This document shows positions 34,528 to 45,673 of a DNA stretch of 64,000 nucleotides, piece after piece (the first letter of the stretch is position 1; every line of letters starts with the position of its first letter). The notes below the pieces were generated by a model that worked only from the letters and a program-made list of their open reading frames with translations, did no database searches and was not told the DNA's origin. A program made the translations under genes and the position numbers. Origin of the DNA: Bagarius yarrelli (taxonomy: Eukaryota > Chordata > Actinopteri > Siluriformes > Sisoridae); assembly GCA_005784505.1 (NCBI GenBank), contig VCAZ01000025.1:4238501-4302500 (forward strand). The letters run 5' to 3'.

Positions 34528-36996
34528 CGTTATTTTGAAAGGAGGTCAGAAATCTGTAGTTTGTACTTAGCATTTTAGTACCTCATAATTGTTTCTTTCA
34601 AACTGAGACCACTTGTGTGTTTACAAGCCCTCTAAATTGTGTCATTTTGCCTGAAAGATGTCTAAAAAACGTTGAGCGGGCATCATTACTCGTTTTAGTA
34701 GGCCTTGCATCTATATCTTCCTTTTAGATACTGTTCGAAAACTTGGTCAGCCATTTTTGGATGTGAATTTTAACTTTCCGTCATGCCAAATTGGGCTCTT
34801 GAGGAAATGTTGCTGAATGGCTGTGTAGCACTTCACCTGGAGTGTCACTACGAGAAGCTCGGAATAATCTCCATCCACCACCTAGATGAAGTATTAACCT
34901 GGCGTTTTAACAAAAAAAAAAAGGCTTGCTTTAAGTGTGAGAGGGAAGTTAGGAAGGTTTTAATATGACATGCTAATGACTGACAGATTGCGAGTGCCAG
35001 CGTATGGTGACGGTGCTCAAAAGGGTGTTCTGCTCTTAGGAAGTGTTCAGCATGAGCAGTGTGAATTAAGGATGCACTACTAAATACAAATTGCATTACT
35101 TAAATTAAACAGCTGAGGTATCCCGAACGAACATGGATACAGATACAAATGATTGTAGTATTGAAGTATTTATTTGATTGAAGTATTTATTTATTAATTA
35201 AATAGATTTTCAGGTATTGAAAGGGTTAATAAGTGATTGTCTTCAGAAACATTTTCTCTTCTGCTGGTTAAAAGTCTCTTCACATCGATCATTAGGTTGA
35301 GTGGTTATATATTCTGTGGATGTTGTTGGATTAAAAAATGTTCGTCCAATCGGAATGCTTGGTCTGAACACTCTGATAGGCTTTCCTACCTGTCTGTCAA
35401 CCTATGTATGTGCAACCTGTTCACGCAGACAGGTTACATCACCTGTGTGTTCAATACTGCGGAAAAAAGGCGTCGACTACAGAAGTCGAGAAGGTCTAAA
35501 ACATGATTCCCATGTCATACTGTAGGACCTCATAATGTCAGACAGTACAACAGTCATAACGCGTTAAAAACAGACGCACACAGGAAGACTGGTGCAGAGT
35601 TGTACACAACACGCTCCGTAACCAAGGTTATCTTGCTAAATGATAGCTAGCAGCCAACAAGAACATAAAAAATCTGTAGCAGTAAAATTAGTTTTTAATA
35701 TAACTCAGTGAGTTATTCTTCTTGCTGTTCTCTCCACCAGGCACATGTAGGCATGGTCCCCTGTTGGACTGTAGTTGTCGTGCTAATTGTATTAGCAGGT
35801 TATTGTAAGTTTGGCGCTTCTATTGGTTCTTGGTTTGGTTTGGGTCGTCATAGGAGAAATCACACTGCACAAAAGTGTCTGAAAACTCTCATACTGGGAA
35901 CATAAGTGATTGCAATGGCTGATGCTGAACAGGTTGAACTAGCTATCAAAGACAACCGATTTTAGCATAGGACTATAGGAATCCTTTAGGGTTTCAACAT
36001 TTGCCTCAGACGACCAAATTATTTTTAACACACAAACATCCAAACTTATTTTAAGCACTAAACAGATAATGATAGTGTCCAAATGGGCATATTAAATTTT
36101 AAGAGGTTTATCATCTCAAAATCTGTTACACCTTTAAGTCAAAAGGGTCATTTCTCTACTTCCTAAAATACAAGCTTGTTCATCTGATTCTCCAACATCC
36201 CAAGGGAGGAAGATTACATATTCCCAGGCCTCTTGACTGTGATTGCGTTTGACATCTACCACAGGCTATTGACCCTCACATCAGCTTGCCATTCTGTAAA
36301 ACCCTGCACAGCGCTGATCCTTCCTCAGCTGTCTCCTCTGTCAGAGTCCTGATATATGACTGCTTTCGCATATTTCTATTACATCACCCGATCCGTATCC
36401 CGACTGTAAGCGTAGCCTGTAAAATCTTGGCATGCGGCTTCAGAAGAATAACGAGAGGCCCTGCAGAATAGATTAAGACTTCAAGTAGCTGATATCCAGT
36501 CCGACACGTGCTCGGCACTTGAGGTACCGAGATGTGTGTCGTGTGCCTTTGCGCTTTGTTAAGCACACACTGATGTAGCGGCAGGGGGTTCGCTGAGCTG
36601 TTTGTGTGTTTTAGAGAGTGTGTGTCTGTTTGTTATTTGGCCACAAGAAGAAACATATGCTAGTGTCACACTCACTACCGCATGCTCGAACCGCAAACTG
36701 TGCCATGCTTGACCACACACTGGATGTGACTCAACAGTGAGGATTTCATGGCCAATTGAGCTTCCTTTCGAAAACAACAACAAAAAAAACCTCTCAAAAG
36801 CTCAAATATTACACTCACCCAGCATAAACCCTCGAGCTCATGCAGACACACACCCAGATAATGTAACAACACTGGTTATAGAATCAACACAAGGCTTAGG
36901 AAAAACCTCTGCATGCATAATAATCTTATTTTGTGTTATTTTGTATCAACAGATATAAATCCTATGTATCGGCAATCTTATTGTATAAGAAAAGCT

Positions 36997-37110
36997 AGCA
37001 AGGGTCCCCAAACTTTTCTGTAAGAGCCACATGATAATTTCTTTATTGGTGCTGGTGGGTGGTGGGGGGCAGTTTGTAAGAGAAAAGTACACAGGCTGCA
37101 GTGACAACCA
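36997..37110. mobile_element. Possible hAT end fragment
   Basis: AGGGTCCCCAAACTTTTCTG followed by TAAGAGCCACATGATAATTT resembles the terminal sequence of Charlie-like hAT elements. No matching opposite end was found, so this is at best a truncated end. Confidence 0.35.
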
Positions 37111-37238
37111 GTGTTATTGTGGAGATTTTATAGTATTTTTTATATATAATTACAGTATTTTGCCTCTTAATGATAGATTCTTTAATTAGTTTGTTATGAC
37201 TACAGAAATAAATGAGCAATATTTCTTAAGAGATATAC

Positions 37239-37400
37239 GGGAAGTGGTAGCTCAGTGGTTAAGGTGTTAATTGGAACATCCAGGTTCGATTTTCAAGTTG
37301 CCACTGTTGGGCCCCTGAGTAAGACCCCATAATTGCTCAGTTGTATAAAAGAGTAAATAAGTGTAAGTCGCTTTGGATAAGGGCATCTGCCTAAAGAATG
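37239..37400 (+). repeat. tRNA-derived SINE, family A
   Basis: Clear A-box region GGTAGCTCAGTGGTTAAGG and B-box region CCAGGTTCGATTTTC, then GGGCCCCTGAGTAAGACC, AATTGCTCAGTTGTATAAAA and GTCGCTTTGGATAAGGGC. About 10 bases are missing between the boxes. Confidence 0.88.
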
Positions 37401-37533
37401 ATGTTTCCAGTATCAGCATGTTTTTAGATTCGGAGGTAAATCTAAGACTAATTTGTTTACAGCAAAGGCAGATGCATTTTCTGGTTTTCTTGACAAGCTG
37501 CTTCTTTTTTTAAAAACCACACATACACACACT

Positions 37534-37724
37534 CCCCTCTGGAATTTATAGGCTTTATTTTGCCTTTTTTGATAGGACAGGGGGATGAAATTGGGTAGAC
37601 AGAGAGAGAGAGGTGGGACCAGAAAGGACCCAAGCTGGAATCCAACCTAGGTTGTCGGACCTTGCAACCAACAACTTGCGCATGTGGATGCCAGCGCCTT
37701 AACCAACTACACCATGGCGCCAGA
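37534..37724 (-). repeat. tRNA-derived SINE, family D
   Basis: On the minus strand the head reads GGCGCCATGGTGTAGTTGG and TTAAGGCGCTGGCATCC, then GGTTGGATTCCAGC. The body continues with GTCCCACCTCTCTC, TTTCATCCCCCTGTCCTATC and a tail with GCAAAATAAAGCC. It pairs with 40348-40522. This is a tRNA-like head without a foldable intact tRNA. Confidence 0.8.
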
Positions 37725-38199
37725 CACTTCCCTCTGGTTTAAAATTTAACAGGGTTAACAGTATAAATGGCTGCACAACAACAGCTGGAATGTTCGTAGC
37801 TGCTAGAATACAGCAGAATTTGGAATAGAGTTAAATTGTGCATGCAGATAATTAAAAAAAAATAAAATGTGGGATGATTGATTTATTTCTGTATTTGTTG
37901 CTGCAGTAGAAGATGAATTTATGGGCTGTCCATTTATTTATTTCCACACATTTGTTTATGGTCGGTAGCCATTTTCTGCAGATGTCTTACATGAGCGTTA
38001 GTTTATTTCCGTAGAAACCGATTTACTCAATGTCCCTAAAAATCTAAATGTAATGTCACTGATTGTACCTACAGTCATTAGATAATGAAGACGTTTCTAT
38101 ACAGCAGGGGTTTAGGCAGTAAACACTGGTACACACTGCCAATAAAAAGTTCTCAAACACCTAAAATTTCCTTTATTTTCTTTTTTTTTTTAATAATTA

Positions 38200-38425
38200 G
38201 AGTTTTATCCCTGCCACTGCCAATTAACGCCACAGCCCGATCCGTATGATACCGAACAGCAATTAAAGAAAGAAAACTAAATCTTAGTGGAACTTATTAA
38301 CTGCTCGCTCTCAGATCCTAATGGGGCTCTAAATAAGTACTTTATTAAAGGCAGGCACACCGAGGGCAAAACTGTTAAACTTATAGATAGACTATAATAA
38401 AACCAAGTTTTGGGTGTAAAATGTG
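38200..38425. other. Candidate conserved non-coding element
   Basis: Unique block with CCACTGCCAATTAACGCCAC, GAACAGCAATTAAAGAAAG and GGCTCTAAATAAGTACTTTA. It has no frame or repeat signature. Texture-based only. Confidence 0.22.
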
Positions 38426-38716
38426 ATCATTTCCTTAATCTACACAAACCTGTGACTGCATCACAACAATTAAATGTGGTATTAATGCGGTGGTAAATCA
38501 GTAAAGCCCCTCAGGCTTTGTTCTGTCTATAAAAGGCTCTATTCCTTCGGTATGTTGCTCAGCAGCCAGTGGTTACTCTTAACGGACAGCATTGCAATGG
38601 TGGAACAAAAACGGCACAATCATACAAATGATAAAATATGTCTTAAAAAGGAAATTTGTTTGTGCCAAAGTGGCTTTAGTCAGGCGGGGTGTTTGAACTC
38701 TTCGTAATACATTACT

Positions 38717-39597
38717 CAGAAATCGGATGATAGTAATTTTTTTCCAATATTTTTCATGATATTAAACTATTTTATATTATCGGATATCGGTTTTCTAAAA
38801 ACGGATCTCCCGATATTTTGTGGTCATGTTAAGAACTGCACGCAAGACCACCACTACAGCGCCACATCGCAAGGTGAGAACAACAATTGTGTAACAAATA
38901 TGTTTAAATTTAAGAAACATTTAATTTTTTTTTTTTCAAATAGCTTTAATTTAGAATTCTTTTTATGTTTGGTATCAGTTGACTGTTTGGTTATCTGATA
39001 ACATTTTAATAACATTGCACTTTTATTTCATTAAGACAATATTTTCTCCAGTTTTAGATTGATATATTTCTGTGTTTTTTTAGCAGGGAGAGTGTAAATT
39101 TGCATGCTATTTAAATACTACATTTCAGTTCACTTCCCGACCGTTAAACAAGTACGTGCAAATTAACGGCAATGAACAAAGATTTTCTTTCTTTAAGCAC
39201 TTTAAGCTACTTAAAGCACTTGAAAAGTGATCGTTACTTTCCGTCACTTCCGCATATGACGGGTCGTCTCTCCGGCAGACTCATGGTATAGTGAAGTGTA
39301 CATCGTATGCATACTTTAAAATCCTGGCAGGAGTAATAGATCATCCAGGAGCTTTTTGCGTACCGTAATCGACATACTAAGGATTTCAACATACTACTCA
39401 CCACGCATACTCAGCCTACTATATAGTATGAAATTATGCATTTTTATAAATAAAAATTCTTGTTCAGTTCAGTACTGTTGTTAGCATTGTGTCAAAAACA
39501 AAGGTAAAACATTAAATGAATATCGGTTCTGCATATCGGTTATCGGTCAAATAAACAATATAAATCGGTATTCCTTCTAAAAAAAATACAAATACAT
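38717..39597. mobile_element. Probable hAT-like element
   Basis: Bounded by identical 8-mers ACATTACT at 38709-38716 and 39598-39605, the expected hAT duplication size. Inside the left end, TATCGGATATCGGTTTTC, and inside the right end, ATATCGGTTATCGGTC with AAATCGGTATTCC, carry the ATCGG repeats of fish hAT families. The outermost bases do not form a clean inverted repeat, so the boundaries are provisional. No transposase frame. Confidence 0.5.
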
Positions 39598-39792
39598 ACA
39601 TTACTAGAGAAGCATCAATTTGGAATTAATGTTAATATTAAAAACCCTACAAATTATTTTTGGTGATTTTTCTGATTTCTTCAGATCTAAATAGGTTCCA
39701 TCGTTACTGTTTTAGCCAACTGAATTCTGGCAATGAGTGCAAGTTTTTTTTAAAAGCAGACGGAGCAGGATTAACTAAAAAAACACAGATTT

Positions 39793-39976
39793 TACATTTA
39801 CATTTACAGCATTTGGCAGACGTCCTTATAATTATTTCTTTCGTACAATTGAGCAATTAGGGTTTGATGGCCTCGCTCAGGGGCCCAGCAGTGGCAGCTT
39901 GGTGGTGCTGGAAATTGAACACTGATCTTCCAGTTAGTAGGCCAACACATTATAACCACCGTGCTACCACTTTCCC
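39793..39976 (-). repeat. tRNA-derived SINE, family A
   Basis: Nearly complete reverse copy: TTTACAGCATTTGGCAGACG, GAGCAATTAGGGTTTGATGG, GCTCAGGGGCCCAGCAGTGG, GGTGCTGGAAATTGAACAC and the head end GTGCTACCACTTTCCC. Confidence 0.88.
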
Positions 39977-40319
39977 AGGAGGCACATTATAAAATCCAAA
40001 GCAGAGTCGATATCTATTGGAATGCAAGAAGCAGGACTAGAGAAGGATATTCTGTTTGTTCATTTTTATCAGTTCATTTTTATTTTTAATTAAAAACCAG
40101 ATTTTAGAAAATCTTAACCAAAGAACAGGTACAGTTATTATATATCAGCAATTGAACTTGACCTCAATCTAAACAGTGAACTCCTCTCTTTGCCCTCTCC
40201 TGTAGTTAAATATGGAGTTTAGTTCTATGATCTTTAGTGCCTTTTATGCTGCTTATTAGCTCAACAAAATTAGATGCTTTGACAATCGCCTACCCACACA
40301 GCAATACTCCCATTGCTCA

Positions 40320-40346
40320 CACGCACACACACACACACACACACAC
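40320..40346. repeat. (CA)n microsatellite
   Basis: About 12 CA units directly abut the 3' tail of the family D SINE that follows, a common arrangement when a SINE tail seeds a microsatellite. Confidence 0.9.
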
Positions 40347-40347
40347 T

Positions 40348-40522
40348 CTCCTCTGGAATTTTTTGCCTTTATTGATAGGACAGAGGGATGAAATTGGGGA
40401 GATAGATAGAAAGAGAGGTGGGACCAGAAAAGATCCAAGCCCGAATCCAACCTGGGTCGTCGGAGCGCAACAACTTGTGCATGTGGGTGCTGATGCCTTC
40501 ACCAACTACACCAAGGCGCCAG
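40348..40522 (-). repeat. tRNA-derived SINE, family D
   Basis: Same family and orientation as 37534-37724: CTCCTCTGGAATTTTTTGCC, TATTGATAGGACAGAGGGAT, GAGGTGGGACCAGAAAAG, CAACCTGGGTCGTCGGAGC and the head complement CCAACTACACCAAGGCGCC. Confidence 0.8.
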
Positions 40523-41866
40523 CCACTCCTTTCTCTCTCGTTGGGCAGTATTTCGACTTTATAATAGCTGCATTAAAATCATTATGTCTGCGAGTCTGGA
40601 AAAAAGAACATGAGGGAACTCTGAACACAGAAAATTGTCATTTTTTTCTTCTGGCTGTTCAGAAAAGGTCAGTAATATGGTCTAAAACCCTGCAAGAAGC
40701 TTTAATATGCAGTCAAATGCCTGATTATTTTTTTATGCCTCCTTCTAAACCTATTACAGTACCTGTGGGAAGCGGTATAGGGTCTCAGTCAGATAGCCCT
40801 ACTATAAGATGGGACTCAGACACCAGAAGTTCCCTTTAATTAGGTGTTGAAATGCAGAGTTCTGCTTCACAGTTCTGTCTCAAGGTCTTTCCGCTCGTTT
40901 CAGGAGAGCGGTTAAGTTTTGGCTTCCCGGTTGCCAGAGAGCTGTCAGGTGATAAGTGAGGAGAGGACAGAGGCAGACAGGCTGATTAGAGAGCCATGGC
41001 CAGAGCAAACACACAGCAATAATGAACCTGTTCACCAAGATGGAGGGAGAGAGAGAGAGAAAGAGAGGCCCAGTGAGTATTCTGTCTTCAGGCAAACAGA
41101 GAGGCGTGTGACTGCGCCCACACTTCTGCAATAACACAGCTCACCTTAGACCCAGCGCAGTGTGAGGAGACGAGCCACAGGGAGACTGATGAAATCGACC
41201 ATAAACAAGTACACAACAGTAAGCCACCCCATACCAGCAGCATGAGACTGTCGCAAACATATTTAAAGAGGGGGGGAAAAAAAAACCTCACACACCCACA
41301 CAGACATAGCCTTACCTTCTGTGTATCTACTGTATCTGCTGCTGAGCATTTACAAGGAACCTCTTCTATCTCTGTGACAATTACACACACTTATTTTTGT
41401 TAAAAAATGACTAATAGTAGAACGTGTGTGGATCAATCCGGTCTGTCACAGAGCACGTCTGACTATTTGCTGAACCACTGGACAACATTTTATTCACTTA
41501 TTTAAAGTGCGCAGTGTTATTACATACAAGAACCTGTGTAACTACAGGCGATTATTCTCGGCGGCTGGAATGTACGGTGCACTAGGTGATCGCGTGTAAG
41601 TAATACACTGTGTTTTATTATACAGTAGGTACGGTATTATAATACTATCTGCAATATCATACAGTGTGCAATGTTTTCAGTGTCTCGCACCTTTTTGGCT
41701 TTTTTATTTACATTTTATTTATTTATTTATTTTTATTTCTCTGGAATGCAGCATCAGACTTAATAAAGATCAATGAAGTCTTATCTACTCTCAATAAATC
41801 TTATCTTATCTTACAGTGAATTTTAGTGTTAAACTGCAGTTTTATAACTTCATCACATTAAATAAG

Positions 41867-41960
41867 AGGGAAGTTGTAGCTCGGTGTTTAAAGTGTTTGC
41901 TGATTGGAAGATTGTCTGAGTCACTCTGGATTAAGGATCAAATGCTGGAAATATACATTA
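41867..41960 (+). repeat. tRNA-derived SINE, family A, deleted copy
   Basis: The A-box region GTTGTAGCTCGGTGTTTAA and GCTGATTGGAAGATTG join almost directly to the tail GAGTCACTCTGGATTAAGG. The whole middle of the element is deleted. Confidence 0.75.
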
Positions 41961-42008
41961 AAAGATGCTTAATTTATTAGTAAAATCGAACATAGAGTGT
42001 GGGAACAT

Positions 42009-42019
42009 AGTAGAGAGAG

Positions 42020-42094
<75 letters not shown>

Positions 42095-42110
42095 GAGAGA
42101 GAGAGAGATT

Positions 42111-42151
<41 letters not shown>

Positions 42152-42344
42152 GAAGAGAGGAGAGAGAAGAGAGAGGAGAGAGAGAGACGAGAAGATAGAG
42201 AGAGAGTAGAGAGAGAGATAGAGGAGAAGATAGAGAAAGGAGAGAGAGAGAGAGAGTAGAAGAGAAGAGGAGGACAGAGAAGAAGAGATAGAGAGAGAGA
42301 GAGAGAGAGAAAGAGAGGGAGAGAGAGAGAGAGAAGAGAAAGGA

Positions 42345-42420
<76 letters not shown>

Positions 42421-42539
42421 CAGTAAGGGAAAGAGAAAGAAAGGGAGAGAGAGAAAGAGAGGAAGAGAAAGAGTGAGACAGGAAGAGAGAGAAGAGAGAG
42501 AGAGAGAAAGAGAGAGAAATGATATAGACAGAGGAGAGG

Positions 42540-42573
<34 letters not shown>

Positions 42574-42600
42574 GAGCGAGAGAGGGGAAGAAAGACAGAG
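42009..42600. repeat. Long (GA)n polypurine tract
   Basis: About 590 bp of nearly uninterrupted purine on the plus strand, with GAAA, GGAA and rare TAGA or TTCAGT interruptions. On the minus strand it reads as a 243-codon Ser/Leu-rich frame, which is an artefact. If the nrxn2 pre-mRNA runs across it, the transcript would carry a long (CU)n tract. Confidence 0.97.
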
Positions 42601-42924
42601 ATTAGGGTATTTGTTGTCTGTATTTGTTGATTTGTTGATGTATTCATTGATGGTGAGTGCCGTGTGGGCTGATGTGTAATATCCAGTGTTTGGCCAGGAA
42701 CATGACATTCATGAGTGTTTGGCTTTTAACTGCCTGAAAGCGGAATCTAAATCCCTGCCATCTGCCCCAGAACTCATTACTGTACTATTATTTAAAGATT
42801 ACAGAGGACATCCCACACAAAGCCTTCATTTCACTGCACTGAATCCAACAGTGCTACCCAGAGACCACCGCACCCCACCCACCCCTACCTCCATCTTTCT
42901 GTATGTCTCCTACATTCAATCCTT

Positions 42925-43415
42925 TTCTCTCTCTGTCTCTCTCTCTCTTTTTCTCTCTGTCCCTCTCTCCCTTTCCATCTCTTTTTTCTCTTTTATCTCT
43001 TTTATCTTTGTAAAGATTTGTTATAAAATAATGCTTGTATTGTAATTTATTGGTTATTGATTAAAGCTGAGTTAAAAATCTCTCTGTTTGTCTCTCATCG
43101 CTCTCTATCTCTATCTCGCTCTTAATCGCTCTCTATCTCTATCTCGCTCTTAATCGCTCTCTATCTCTATCTCGCTCTTATCACTCTCTATCTCTATCTC
43201 GCTCTTAATCACTCTCTAATCTCTATCTTCGCTCTCTCATCGCTCTCTATCTCTATCTCGCTCTTAATCGCTCTCTATCTCTATCTCGCTCTTAATCGCT
43301 CTCTATCTCGCTTTCTTTCTCTTTCTTTCTCTCTCTCTTTCCCTCATTATTTATATCTTTCTCTTTTTCTGTCACTCTGTCTTTCTCTCTCTCTCTCTCT
43401 CTCGCTCTTTCACTC
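42925..43415. repeat. Pyrimidine tract with a 28-bp minisatellite
   Basis: Polypyrimidine on the plus strand, opposite to the GA tract 330 bp to the left. Between 43082 and 43320 a 28-bp unit (CTCTCTATCTCTATCTCGCT plus CTTAATCG) repeats about eight times with small indels. Simple (CT)n flanks it on both sides. Confidence 0.92.
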
Positions 43416-43959
43416 GGTACACAACTGTGTAGGCTCACTAATGGTCTGCTCTAATTCCCCATTTGTAATAATGATCAAAAAGCAATCACACCAGCAGGAA
43501 TAAACACAGCTAAACAAAGGCAACTATCAATCATCACAAGCCGTCCGTCAGCATTGCCACACACACACACTCCATCAACATGCCAAATAAGTGGGTGTAG
43601 AGACGAAGGTAAATGTGTGAGAGAGGGAGAGACAGAAAAAGTGTACAAGTGCTGAACCAACACAAGGGAGGAGATGCAGTCTACAGTGCATTTTACTGGG
43701 TTCCACACATGAGTGAGTTATTAATTGAGAACTTAAGTGTAGCTGACTGGTGCCGAACGATTCGCTGAAGACCTCATGGAAAAGCGACCACGGAAGATTG
43801 ATCCAACTCTGCAAAACGTCGATTCAGAGCAGGAATGACAAGAGTCTCACTGTCTGATAAACGCAATTACGTTGCTTCATTTATCCACCTTTTATGTCAA
43901 GCACCCACCCAACAGGGCTGAGGAGACACTCGCGCTACACTCGCGCTACTGGGAGACAA

Positions 43960-44265
43960 AGTTTCCGGTCGCTAAATTTCCAGAGCACAACTTTCACCAG
44001 TCCTTACTATCCAGTTTAAGTCACAGGATTCTGTTCTTTAGATGAGGGAGAAGTAGAAAATTGGTGGCTCGTCATAAAGCACCGCTAAAGAAAAGCTCAG
44101 CTTCTCGTACTCCGTCTTTTCATTAAAGATTTCAGCAACAGCACATTATCATGCACTAACATGCTTAAGAGCATCACAAACCCATAACTATCACAATTAA
44201 TCAGCACAGCTCATCTTAACCGGACCAAAAACACAGGAAATAATGTAATTCACGCTGTGAGCATA
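43960..44265 (+). repeat. Unclassified interspersed repeat, copy 2
   Basis: Partner of 3640-3955. Matching blocks include CGCTAAATTTCCAGAGCACA, TTTCACCAGTCCTTACTATC, CTTTTCATTAAAGATTTCAG, CAACAGCACATTATCA and GCACAGCTCATCTTAACCGG. The copy ends near a (CT)n run at 44281. Just to its left ACTCGCGCTAC is tandemly duplicated. Confidence 0.65.
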
Positions 44266-44277
44266 AAGAAAAGGATG

Positions 44278-44308
<31 letters not shown>

Positions 44309-44409
44309 GTGTGTCGAGAATCCAGCATCTGCTGGTGGAGCTGTTGGTTGTGGAACATGTAAGCTTTTAGCTCTGGAATTAGGTGGAACCTCTAGAGAGA
44401 CACATGATG

Positions 44410-45286
44410 CAATTATACCATGAATATTTTAAACTCTTCCCAACAAACATAAAGTCCTACAGAAACACACCAAGCCAGAAGCCAGAGCTGAGAAATATAA
44501 TGCCTTCATCAGCAGCAGAGTGGACTATTTTAATGCCCTCCTGACCGGCCTTCCCAAGAGGACCATCAGACAGTTGCAGCTAATACAGGACGCTGCCGCC
44601 AGAATTCTGACTTGGACCAGGAAATCTAACACATCACACCAGTTCTCAGGTCCTCACACTGTCTGCCAGTTACATCCAGGATTGATTTTAAAGTACTGTT
44701 ACTCCTTTATTAATCACTCAATGGCCGACGATATAAATACACTGCAAATCGAGTCAGTTAGACAAACCAAGGGTTTATGCTAAACAAGAGGAATCTGCTT
44801 GTAATGATTCCACTCCCCCACCACCAGATGGGGCCGTCTTCTGAATACTTCTGAACACACTCTATGTTCGAATGCCCCAGCATCCTGCTTCTACTTCCAC
44901 TTCCTGGTGTTTAGGTATTTAAGCTAGCGCTAGCATTAGCACCATGCGAAGTATTGTTTGTATTATGCAACTTACCAGGAGTTTCATGTGTGGACTGATT
45001 TTTGGGTTTTTGATCTCTGCCTGGTTTCTTGGATTTTGCTTTTTGTCTAACGTTTTTTGGTTTTATCTGTTTTAACTTTGTGGATTACTGTGTACTGATC
45101 TCTGCCTGTTTACTGACTACGGTTTTGGACTTCAAGAAAACTATTTACCTGCATATGGATCCTTCTTAACCCTCCTCATTACACTGCTTTTAGCTATAAC
45201 GCAGCCAGCAGTTGGAATCAGCAGCCATATTTAAATCCAAATTCCAAACACATCTGTTTAATTCTGCATTTACTGAACGAGCACTG
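44410..45286 (+). pseudogene. L2-type LINE reverse transcriptase remnant
   Basis: The frame at 44520-44783 begins MDYFNALLTGLPKRTIRQLQ and continues LIQDAAARILTWTRK. This matches the C-terminal reverse-transcriptase region of fish L2/Rex-type non-LTR elements (DYCNALLSGLP, LQLIQNAAARVLT). Downstream frameshifts break it. A second block at 45190-45285 encodes the following conserved segment (roughly S.FKS.FQTHLFNSAFTE). The 360 bp between (about 44815-45180) do not match the LINE and look like an unclassified insertion. Replication-dead. Confidence 0.8.
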
Positions 45287-45479
45287 TGGGGGAAGTGTTA
45301 AGGTGGTTAAGCTGCTTATTGGAAGATCGTGGTTTTGATTCCCAGCACAACCAAGTTACCACTGCTGGGCCTCCTGAGCAAGAGCCTTAACCCAAAATTG
45401 CTCAGTTATCTAAAAAGAAATAAATAAACCTAAGTCGCTCTGGATAAGGGCGTCTGCCAAATGCTGTAAATGTAAATGT
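45287..45479 (+). repeat. SINE family A inserted in the L2 LINE
   Basis: Complete SINE: AAGTGTTAAGGTGGTTAAGC, TTTTGATTCCCAGCACAACC, AAGAGCCTTAACCCAAAATT, GTCGCTCTGGATAAGGGCG and CCAAATGCTGTAAATGTAAA. It splits the LINE between its coding end and its 3' untranslated region, so it is younger than the LINE copy. Confidence 0.9.
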
Positions 45480-45673
45480 GCTACATCCCAACTGACTTTA
45501 ATCATTCTATAAGCTGTTTTTATTCATTTTAAATAATAATAATAATAATAATAATAAAATAAATTCTGTTTTTATTGTTGTGAATCTTTTTACAGTTGGT
45601 TTAATTCCTCTCATGTAAAGCACTCTAAATTACCAGTGTGTATGAAATGTGCTGTATAACTAAACTTGCCTCA
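45480..45673 (+). repeat. L2-type LINE 3' untranslated region
   Basis: Resumes the LINE after the SINE: a small (AAT)n at 45536-45557, then GTTGTGAATCTTTTTACAG, CATGTAAAGCACTCTAAATT, GTGTATGAAATGTGCTGTAT and AACTAAACTTGCCTCAC. This is the characteristic 3' end of fish L2 copies. Confidence 0.75.

Noticed and set aside
40237..40839. 200-codon plus-strand frame
   Set aside because: It crosses a (CA)n run and an antisense SINE family D copy. The rest shows no domain or splice signals.
41965..42708. Long frames on both strands (Arg/Glu-rich on plus, Ser/Leu-rich 243 codons on minus)
   Set aside because: They are entirely produced by the (GA)n tract, with no unique sequence or splice signals.
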